This document shows, in pieces, positions 6,095-10,676 of a stretch of DNA of 10,676 nt. The stretch comes from JBFKAV01 sp041621405 (GTDB taxonomy: Bacteria; Pseudomonadota; Alphaproteobacteria; Rhodobacterales; Rhodobacteraceae): the NCBI GenBank assembly GCA_041621405.1, contig JBFKAV010000124.1:1-10676 (forward strand). The letters are read 5' to 3'. Position 1 is the stretch's first letter. Every line of letters starts with the position of its first letter. The notes below the pieces were generated by a model. The model was given only the letters and a program-made list of their open reading frames with translations. It was not told where the DNA came from and searched no databases. Position numbers and translations under genes: made by a program.

Positions 6095-6796
6095 CTATTC
6101 TCTCGGAGGTTGTACCAGCCCTCGTTGCACCGCCTCACGCGCGAGGAAGCGGTCGAGCCAGGCCGGCACGCGGCGGAGTTCGCTCCAGCCCACGGCCTCG
6201 CCGGCCTTGAACACGTCGCGCAGCGAGCGGCACCAGGGCGCGAGCGCGATGTCGGCGATGGAATAGTCGTCCACCACCCAGTCCCGCCCCGCGAGCCTGC
6301 CCTCGAGGACGTTCAGAAGCCGCTTCGCCTCGGCGGCGTAGCGCGCGACCGGCCTGCGGTCCTCGATCGCCTTGCCGGGGCCGTCGTAGAAGTACTCGAG
6401 CTGGCCGAACATCGGCCCGACGCCGCCCATCTGGAACATCAGCCACTGCAGCACCTGGTAGCGCCCGGCGGGCTCGGCGGGCATCAGCCGCCCGGTCTTC
6501 TCGGCGAGGTAGATCAGGATCGCCCCGGATTCGAAGAGCGGCAGCGGGTTCCCGCCCGGCCCGTCGGGGTCGATGATCGCCGGGATCTTGTTGTTGGGGT
6601 TGAGCGAGAGGAACTCGGGCGTGTGCTGCTCGTTGCGCCTGAACGAGACGGCGTGGGCGTCGTAGGGCAGGCCAAGCTCCTCGAGCGCGATCGAGATCTT
6701 GAGGCCGTTCGGGGTGGGGCGGCCGTAAAGCTGGATCGCGCCGGAGTTGCGCGGCGGCCAGCGGCGGGTGATCGGGAAGGCGGTGAGGTCGGTCAA
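6095..6796 (-). CDS. Glutathione S-transferase, YfcG/YghU (Nu) type
   Basis: Cytoplasmic glutathione S-transferase, 233 aa. The thioredoxin-fold N-domain has IQLYGRPTPNGLKISIALEE (21-40), where the TPNG motif (28-31) replaces the usual Tyr/Ser/Cys, as in E. coli YfcG and YghU, whose known activity is disulfide-bond reductase on glutathione-linked substrates. NNKIPAI (68-74) and LFESGAIL (87-94) bind glutathione. The all-alpha C-domain contains QWLMFQMGGVGPMFGQ and DYSIADIALAPW. The start is the TTG at 6796, giving TDLTAFPITRRWPP as in close relatives, with GAGG about nine bases upstream. A longer frame to an ATG at 6958 adds non-GST-like residues and abuts the mscL start, so it is rejected. 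It is divergent from mscL. A role in thiol or xenobiotic stress is likely; the exact substrate is unknown. Confidence 0.92.
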   Translation of the reverse strand: MTDLTAFPITRRWPPRNSGAIQLYGRPTPNGLKISIALEELGLPYDAHAVSFRRNEQHTPEFLSLNPNNKIPAIIDPDGPGGNPLPLFESGAILIYLAEKTGRLMPAEPAGRYQVLQWLMFQMGGVGPMFGQLEYFYDGPGKAIEDRRPVARYAAEAKRLLNVLEGRLAGRDWVVDDYSIADIALAPWCRSLRDVFKAGEAVGWSELRRVPAWLDRFLAREAVQRGLVQPPRE

Positions 6797-6827
6797 GGCA
6801 GAGATCCTCGCGAAGGTTGTTGCCGGG

Positions 6828-6888
6828 CTACCACGTAGGTCGTTTCCGTGGCGGAAACTCCCGCGCTTTGCAGTCGGAATGGTGGTAG
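6828..6888. promoter_or_regulatory. Nested inverted repeats in the GST-mscL divergent spacer
   Basis: An outer pair, CTACCAC (6828-6834) and GTGGTAG (6882-6888), encloses a tight inner dyad, GTTTCCG (6842-6848) and CGGAAAC (6852-6858) separated by TGG. All arms match perfectly. The site lies within the 162-bp spacer between the GST start (6796) and the mscL start (6959), where both promoters must be. The inner dyad has the size of a dimeric repressor or activator operator. No regulator is encoded next to it, and no clear -35/-10 pair was found. Confidence 0.45.
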
Positions 6889-6958
6889 TCCTTCTGCGCC
6901 AGCGCGCGAACGCAGACAAGACGCTGGATGCATGGGTACAATCTGTGGGGGACCACAA

Positions 6959-7336
6959 ATGCTAAAGGAATTCAAGGACTTCATCGCCCGCGGCAACGTC
7001 ATGGACATGGCGGTGGGTATCATCATCGGCGCGGCGTTCACCGCGATCGTCACCTCGCTGGTGGACGATCTGGTGAATCCGCTGATCGGCCTCGTCATCG
7101 GCGGTGTCGACTTCAGCGCGATAAGCTTCGGGCTGGGCGACGCCCAGTTCATGATCGGCAACTTCATCAACGCGGTGATCAAGTTCCTGATCATCGCCTG
7201 GGTGGTGTTCCTTTTGGTCAAGGGCGTCAACCGGATGACTCCCAAGAAGGAAGAGCCCGAGCCCGAGGAGCCGAAGGGCCCGACGCAGGAAGAGCTGCTG
7301 GCCGAGATCCGCGACACGCTGAAGGCGCGGAGCTGA
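6959..7336 (+). CDS. mscL: Large-conductance mechanosensitive channel
   Basis: Homopentameric inner-membrane channel that opens under high membrane tension and releases solutes on hypo-osmotic shock. The 125-aa product begins MLKEFKDFIARGNVMDMAVG (amphipathic N-helix and start of TM1), continues with VGIIIGAAFTAIVTSLVDDL (TM1/pore), the conserved NPLIGLVIGGVDF, a short periplasmic loop, TM2 (about 67-93, AVIKFLIIAWVVFLLVKGVN) and a charged C-terminal helix (PTQEELLAEIRDTLK) that forms the cytoplasmic bundle. The start ATG 6959 has GGGGGA at 6946-6951 with a 7-base spacer. In-frame ATGs farther upstream lack a site and would add residues unlike MscL. It is slightly shorter than E. coli MscL, mainly in the periplasmic loop. 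The gene is followed by a 34-bp palindrome. Confidence 0.96.
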   Translation: MLKEFKDFIARGNVMDMAVGIIIGAAFTAIVTSLVDDLVNPLIGLVIGGVDFSAISFGLGDAQFMIGNFINAVIKFLIIAWVVFLLVKGVNRMTPKKEEPEPEEPKGPTQEELLAEIRDTLKARS

Positions 7337-7341
7337 AGCAC

Positions 7342-7375
7342 CGGCGGCGCGGGGGCGATCGCCCCCGCGCCGCCG
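7342..7375 (+). terminator. 34-bp perfect palindrome after mscL, probable terminator
   Basis: Bases 7342-7375 form a perfect self-complementary sequence centred on GATC, with 17-bp arms of almost only G and C. It starts six bases after the mscL stop codon. As RNA it would form a very stable hairpin with a four-base loop. No U-run follows, so it is either a U-less terminator, as is often proposed for high-GC genomes, or an mRNA 3'-end stabiliser. A palindrome this perfect is unusual for a plain terminator. Confidence 0.65.
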
Positions 7376-7402
7376 CGGGCCCGTCGCCCCTGCCGCGCCT
7401 TC

Positions 7403-7423
7403 CGCCCGGTTTTGCGCCGGGCG
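7403..7423. repeat. Second hairpin in the mscL-muramidase gap
   Basis: CGCCCGG (7403-7409) pairs with CCGGGCG (7417-7423) around TTTTGCG. It overlaps the -35 of the candidate muramidase promoter, so it could be an operator or simply part of a tandem terminator structure after mscL. Confidence 0.4.
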
Positions 7424-7439
7424 ACCGCCGTGGTAGCCT
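7412..7439 (+). promoter_or_regulatory. Candidate promoter of the muramidase gene
   Basis: TTGCGC (7412-7417) and TAGCCT (7434-7439) are 16 bp apart, about 40 bases before the start codon at 7480. It lies after the mscL palindrome, so the muramidase would be transcribed separately. This is a consensus match only. Confidence 0.35.
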
Positions 7440-7479
7440 GATCGCCACCCGGATCGGCGGGACGCGATGGGGTGACACA

Positions 7480-8313
7480 ATGGCGTTTTCTGCGGAAGTG
7501 CTGGCGGAGATCGAGGCAGTCGCGGTTGCCGAAGGGATCGAGCCCGCTGCCCTCAAGGCCGTGGTCGAGGTGGAAAGCGGCGGCAACGCGTTCACCCGGA
7601 TCGATGGCCGTGACCTGCCGCTGATCCTCTACGAATACCACGTCTTCTACCGCTATCCCGGCCTGACCAGTGCCCAGCGGGCCGAGGCGGTGCGGCGCAG
7701 GCTGGCCGCCCCGAAATGGGGCGACCTGCCCTATGCCAAGACCCAGGCGGCGCGCTACAACCAGCTGGCCCGCGCTGCCGGGATCAACGAGCAGGCGGCC
7801 TACGCGGCCTGCTCCTGGGGCGTCGGCCAGGTGCTGGGCGAGAATGCCGAATGGCTCGGCTACCGGACGCCGAAGGCCCTGGCGGACCGCGCCATGGCGG
7901 GGATCGCCGGGCAGCTCGAGGTCATGCTCGCCTTCATCCGCAAGCGCGGCCTGGCCGACGAGCTGGCGGCACGCGACTGGGCCGGCTTCGCGCGGCTCTA
8001 CAACGGGTCCGGGCAAGTCGCGCACTACAGCCGGCGCATGGCCGCCGCCTACCGCCGCCACGCCGGCGCGAACCCGCCCGCTGCGGACCCGGTGACGATC
8101 CGCGTCGGGATGCGCGGCGAAGCGGTGGCGCAGTTGCAGCGCCGGCTGCGGGGGCTTGGCTACCATCTCATGGTGGACGGCGATTACGGGCCGGCCACCC
8201 GCCGCATGGTGATGGCGTTCCAGGCCGACCAGGGCCTTGACGTCGACGGGGTTGCCGGGCCGCGCACGCTGGCGCGGATCGAGGCGCTGGCGGGCGCCGC
8301 GGTCCCCGGCTAG
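7480..8313 (+). CDS. Endolysin-like N-acetylmuramidase with C-terminal peptidoglycan-binding domain
   Basis: Predicted peptidoglycan hydrolase of 277 aa. Residues about 10-195 match the N-acetylmuramidase (DUF3380/PF11860) family: VVEVESGG (28-35) with the likely catalytic Glu, LILYEYHVFY (48-57), CSWGVGQVLGEN (about 111-122) and the late YNGSGQVAHY. Residues about 205-270 form a PG_binding_1 domain (VGMRGEAVAQLQRRL, VDGDYGPATRRMVMAFQ, GVAGPRTL). There is no N-terminal signal peptide or TM segment, so secretion by the general pathway is not apparent. That is the architecture of phage and prophage endolysins, which need a holin. No holin, spanin or other phage gene is nearby. The start ATG 7480 has GGGGTG about five bases upstream and no in-frame ATG just before it. 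It converges on ald with only 8 bases between stops. It may be a domesticated phage lysin, or a GTA- or cell-wall-turnover enzyme. Confidence 0.88.
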   Translation: MAFSAEVLAEIEAVAVAEGIEPAALKAVVEVESGGNAFTRIDGRDLPLILYEYHVFYRYPGLTSAQRAEAVRRRLAAPKWGDLPYAKTQAARYNQLARAAGINEQAAYAACSWGVGQVLGENAEWLGYRTPKALADRAMAGIAGQLEVMLAFIRKRGLADELAARDWAGFARLYNGSGQVAHYSRRMAAAYRRHAGANPPAADPVTIRVGMRGEAVAQLQRRLRGLGYHLMVDGDYGPATRRMVMAFQADQGLDVDGVAGPRTLARIEALAGAAVPG

Positions 8314-8321
8314 GCGGCGGC

Positions 8322-9440
8322 TCAGGCCTTGAGCGCGAGCGCCGGGCTCAGCACGTCGATGCCGAGCGCCTTGCCGACCGCGTAGTAGGTCAGGTGGCCC
8401 TTGTGCACGTTGAGCCCGTTCAGCAGGTGCGGATCGTCCTCGCAGGCCTTGCGCCAGCCCTTGTCGGCGAGTGCCAGCATGAACGGCATAGTGGCGTTGC
8501 CGAGCGCGAAGGTGGAGGTCCGGGCCACGGCGCCGGGCATGTTGGCCACGCAGTAGTGCATGATGCCGTCGACCTCGTAGATCGGGTCCTGGTGCGTCGT
8601 CGGCTTCGAGGTCTCGAAGCAGCCGCCCTGGTCGATCGCCACGTCGACGATCGCCGCGCCGGGCCGCATCGTCTTGAGCTGGGCGCGGGTGACGAGCTTC
8701 GGCGCCGCGGCGCCGGGGATCAGTACGGCGCCGATCACCATGTCAGCCTGGGCGACGAGGTCGGCGGTGGCCGCGGCCGAGGCGTTGACCGTCTTGAACA
8801 GCCCCGAGAACACGTCGTCGAGGTAGCGCAGCCGCGGCAGCGAGCGGTCGAGCACGGTGACGTTGGCGCCCATCCCGGCAGCGATGCGGGCGGCATGGGT
8901 GCCGACCACGCCGCCGCCGATCACCACCACCCGGGCCGGTGCCACGCCCGGCACCCCGCCCATCAGTACGCCGCGGCCGCCGTTGGCCTTCTGCAGCGTC
9001 CAGGCGCCGACCTGCGGCGCGAGCCGGCCAGCCACCTCGGACATCGGCGCGAGCAGCGGCAGGCCGCCGGATTGGTCGGTGACGGTCTCGTAGGCGATGG
9101 CGGTGACGCCGCTTTCCAGCAGATCCTTGGTCTGCTCGGGGTCGGGGGCGAGGTGGAGGTAAGTGAAGAGCACCTGGCCCTCGCGGAGCCGCTTGCGCTC
9201 GGCCGCCTGCGGCTCCTTCACCTTGACGATCATCTCGGCGGCCGCGAAGACCTCCTCGGCACTGTCGACGATCCGGGCGCCGGCCCGGACGTAGTCGTCG
9301 TCGCGGAAGCCGGCGCCCTGGCCGGCGCCCGTTTGCACCAGAACCTCATGGCCGTGACCGACCGCCTCGCGCGCGGCATCCGGCGTGAGCCCGACACGGA
9401 ATTCCTGCGCCTTGATTTCGCTGGGGCAACCGATCTTCAT
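8322..9440 (-). CDS. ald: Alanine dehydrogenase
   Basis: NAD-dependent L-alanine dehydrogenase: reversible oxidative deamination of L-alanine to pyruvate and ammonia, cytoplasmic and hexameric in characterised relatives. The 372-aa length is standard. Known functional residues are all present at the usual numbers: R15 and K75 (KVKEP) for substrate, H96 (TYLHLAPD) for catalysis, the GGGVVG nucleotide loop at 175-180, D198 (VLDRS) for NAD ribose and D270 (DVAIDQGGCFE) for catalysis. SEVAGRLAPQ (134-143) and HYCVANMPGAVARTST are typical Ald stretches. The start ATG 9440 has AAGGA upstream. The gene is divergent from an Lrp/AsnC regulator, a common arrangement in which the regulator activates ald in response to alanine. 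Its 3' end lies 8 bases from the muramidase stop with no terminator visible between. Confidence 0.97.
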   Translation of the reverse strand: MKIGCPSEIKAQEFRVGLTPDAAREAVGHGHEVLVQTGAGQGAGFRDDDYVRAGARIVDSAEEVFAAAEMIVKVKEPQAAERKRLREGQVLFTYLHLAPDPEQTKDLLESGVTAIAYETVTDQSGGLPLLAPMSEVAGRLAPQVGAWTLQKANGGRGVLMGGVPGVAPARVVVIGGGVVGTHAARIAAGMGANVTVLDRSLPRLRYLDDVFSGLFKTVNASAAATADLVAQADMVIGAVLIPGAAAPKLVTRAQLKTMRPGAAIVDVAIDQGGCFETSKPTTHQDPIYEVDGIMHYCVANMPGAVARTSTFALGNATMPFMLALADKGWRKACEDDPHLLNGLNVHKGHLTYYAVGKALGIDVLSPALALKA

Positions 9441-9470
9441 GGCAATTGTCCTTCTCCCGTCCGGCCGATG

Positions 9471-9549
9471 ATGCCGGATCTTGGCATGGAGAGGGTTGAA
9501 AGATCGGTGTCATTTCCCCCAGGAATCCGTAAACTCTGCGGGAAATTCC
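9471..9549. promoter_or_regulatory. ald-lrp divergent control region with inverted repeats
   Basis: The 134-bp gap between ald (start 9440) and the Lrp-type gene (start 9575) is more AT-rich than its surroundings and holds several dyads: ATGCC (9471-9475) with GGCAT (9483-9487); ATTTCCC (9512-9518) with GGGAAAT (9540-9546); GGAAT (9522-9526) with ATTCC (9545-9549); and CTTCGAAG just before the regulator's ribosome-binding site. Lrp-family proteins bind several degenerate AT-leaning dyads upstream of ald, so this is the expected operator region. I could not settle -35/-10 boxes for either gene. Confidence 0.45.
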
Positions 9550-9574
9550 AAGATTCTTCGAAGGAGATTGCGCA

Positions 9575-10036
9575 ATGATGGGGCTCGACGCCACCGACCG
9601 CCGCATTCTCGCGGTGCTGCAGCGGGAGGGGAGGATCACCAATGCCGAGCTTTCGGAGCGGGTGAACCTTTCGCCATCGGCCTGCCACCGGCGGGTGCAG
9701 CGGCTGGAGGAGGAGGGCTACATCGCCGGCTACGTGGCGCTTCTGGACGCGCGCCGGCTGGGCCGGCCGACCACGGTCTTCGTGGAGATCACGCTCTCGG
9801 GCCAGGCCGACGAGGTGCTCGAGGCCTTCGAGCGCGAGGTGATGCGGGTACCGGACGTGCTGGAATGCCACCTGATGGCGGGGACGGCGGACTATCTCCT
9901 GAAGGTCGTCGCCCACGACACCGAGGACTTCGCCCGCATCCACCGCCAGTACCTGGCGCGGCTGCCGGGCGTGGCGCAAATGCATTCGAGCTTCGCGCTC
10001 CGCACGGTGTTCAAGACCACGGCGCTGCCGGTCTAG
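9575..10036 (+). CDS. Lrp/AsnC family transcriptional regulator, probable ald regulator
   Basis: Feast/famine regulator of 153 aa. The N-terminal winged helix-turn-helix is clear: TDRRILAVLQREGRITNAEL followed by SERVNLSPSACHRRVQRLEEEG (about 25-50), with the recognition helix SACHRRVQRL. The C-terminal RAM effector-binding domain (about 68-150) contains VPDVLECHLMAGTADYLLKV and a last strand SFALRTVFKTTALPV. The start ATG 9575 has AAGGAG at 9561-9566, 8 bases upstream; the ATG at 9578 is less well placed. Divergence from ald predicts that it activates ald and senses alanine or a related amino acid, as AldR-type regulators do. Its stop codon overlaps that of the convergent DUF1294 gene in the tetranucleotide CTAG (10033-10036). 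Confidence 0.95.
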   Translation: MMGLDATDRRILAVLQREGRITNAELSERVNLSPSACHRRVQRLEEEGYIAGYVALLDARRLGRPTTVFVEITLSGQADEVLEAFEREVMRVPDVLECHLMAGTADYLLKVVAHDTEDFARIHRQYLARLPGVAQMHSSFALRTVFKTTALPV

Positions 10037-10428
10037 TAGCCGCTTCCGGGGCCGAACCGTCGCGGCATCCTGGGCGTTTCAGCGGCACCCCCTTGCGTCG
10101 CACCCCCGAGAATCTCGCCCGCCGCGTGAACTGCGATCTGCCTCGCGCCGGGAGAGAGAAAAAGCCCCAGCGCGACGAGGTTGCAGATGAGAGCCGCGTT
10201 CAGAAGCGTGGCAAAGGGTTGCTTCCGCGTCTTGTGTCGGAAGTTCCGCTGCGCAAGCTTCGCCCCGATGGCGCCGCCGAAGAGGGCCAGGCCGAGAAGA
10301 GTCGATTCCGAGACGCGCCATCCGCGCTCAATGGCCATCTTCTTGTCGTACGCAAAGGTCGCGTAGGCGACCGAATTGATCGCCGCAAGATAAGCCGCGA
10401 GGGTCGCCAGGATGCCCGCTACCGTCAT
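10033..10428 (-). CDS. DUF1294 family small membrane protein
   Basis: A 131-aa predicted inner-membrane protein. The DUF1294 pattern is visible: YATFAYDKKMAIERGWRVSE (about 22-41), then TLLGLALFGGAIGAKLAQRN and FRHKTRKQPF. Hydrophobic segments lie at about 4-22, 42-58 and 74-91, followed by a polar C-terminal tail of about 35 residues that is longer than the core family and may be variable. The start ATG 10428 has GGGAG about nine bases upstream. Upstream in-frame codons to 10635 overlap the racemase-like gene in another frame and are not counted. The stop of the racemase-like gene precedes this start by one base (TGA-A-ATG), so the two are coupled. The family's function is unknown to me. Confidence 0.85.
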   Translation of the reverse strand: MTVAGILATLAAYLAAINSVAYATFAYDKKMAIERGWRVSESTLLGLALFGGAIGAKLAQRNFRHKTRKQPFATLLNAALICNLVALGLFLSPGARQIAVHAAGEILGGATQGGAAETPRMPRRFGPGSGY

Positions 10429-10429
10429 T

Positions 10430-10676
10430 TCACGCGCTCCCAGAACGGAGCGCCGGCCCGTTCTGAAGGCCCGCGAGCCGGCAGAGGTGCCAGCCGAGCA
10501 CCAGGTTCGAGGAGAGCACCGGTCTGCCGGTGCGCCGCGCGATCTCGGGGATCGCGTCGAGGGTGCGCAGATTGGTGCAGGAGAGGAACACGGCCTCGGC
10601 GCCGTCCGCTCGGCCGAGCTCGGAGGCGGCCGCAATCACCGAGGCGGTATCGATGCGGGTGACCTTGGCCTCCTCG
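10430..10676 (-). CDS. Asp/Glu racemase superfamily protein, 3' part only
   Basis: The C-terminal ~81 residues of a gene that enters from the right edge on the minus strand; its start is outside the window. AEAVFLSCTNLRTLDAIPEI carries the second conserved Cys (SCTNLR) of the Asp/Glu racemase superfamily, and GRPVLSSNLVLGWHL is typical of the maleate isomerase / arylmalonate decarboxylase / EutA-like branch. The exact branch, and so the substrate, cannot be fixed without the N-terminal Cys region. It ends at TGA 10430-10432, one base before the DUF1294 start, and the two are probably one transcription unit. Confidence 0.8.
   Translation of the reverse strand, partial: EEAKVTRIDTASVIAAASELGRADGAEAVFLSCTNLRTLDAIPEIARRTGRPVLSSNLVLGWHLCRLAGLQNGPALRSGSA

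Noticed and set aside
5882..6838. 318-codon plus-strand frame starting in the GGTGG tract
   Set aside because: Most of it is antisense to the GST gene, and the amino-acid pattern is not protein-like.
6793..8166. 457-codon minus-strand open frame opposite mscL and the muramidase
   Set aside because: Covers two well-supported plus-strand genes and the palindrome between them, and shows no domain; an antisense shadow.
6959..8313. mscL and muramidase as a holin-endolysin lysis cassette
   Set aside because: MscL is a standard tension-gated channel gene with its own ending palindrome, and the muramidase has its own candidate promoter. Adjacency alone does not support a joint lysis function.
8394..9578. 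394-codon plus-strand open frame opposite ald
   Set aside because: His/Arg/Gly-rich antisense translation of ald; ald has every expected catalytic residue.
1..10676. CRISPR array, tRNA or rRNA genes, insertion sequence or att sites
   Set aside because: No regularly spaced repeats, no cloverleaf-like or rRNA-like sequence, no transposase or integrase gene, and no direct repeats flanking the low-GC gene that I could find by eye.

Overview
This window reads as chromosomal DNA from a high-GC alphaproteobacterium, most likely Rhodobacterales. The basis is the close fit of PheS, PheT, Ald, YtoQ and the GST to what I know of that group's proteins, the GC-rich codon use, and an intergenic hairpin repeat ending in CCCCGAGGATACTTGGA at the left edge. 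It is mostly housekeeping and core-metabolism DNA. I see no rRNA, tRNA, CRISPR array, insertion sequence or intact prophage.

Left part (1-4645): a strong intrinsic terminator from an upstream plus-strand unit, a short intergenic repeat and a candidate promoter lead into pheS. pheS and pheT are not adjacent. They are separated by 973 bp holding (i) a 194-aa two-TM protein gene whose GTG start overlaps the pheS stop and whose base composition is clearly lower in GC, and (ii) a 56-aa single-TM protein gene on the opposite strand, divergent from pheT.

Middle (4646-6094): a PRPP-type phosphoribosyltransferase and a YtoQ-family protein overlap by ATGA and form a tight two-gene unit, followed by about 280 bp of GGTGG-rich noncoding sequence.

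Centre-right (6095-8313): a Nu-class-like glutathione S-transferase (minus strand, TTG start) is divergent from mscL across a spacer with nested inverted repeats. mscL ends in a 34-bp perfect palindrome, then comes an endolysin-like N-acetylmuramidase with a C-terminal peptidoglycan-binding domain and no signal peptide.

Right part (8322-10676): alanine dehydrogenase (minus) and an Lrp/AsnC regulator (plus) form the classic divergent ald/aldR arrangement with inverted repeats between them. The Lrp gene converges on, and shares a CTAG stop-codon overlap with, a DUF1294 membrane protein gene. That gene follows, with a one-base gap, the 3' end of an Asp/Glu-racemase-superfamily gene running off the right edge.

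No clear new multi-gene system is visible. The best leads are the low-GC membrane-protein insertion in pheS-pheT, the lone endolysin-like muramidase next to mscL, the PRTase-YtoQ pair, and several unexplained palindromes.
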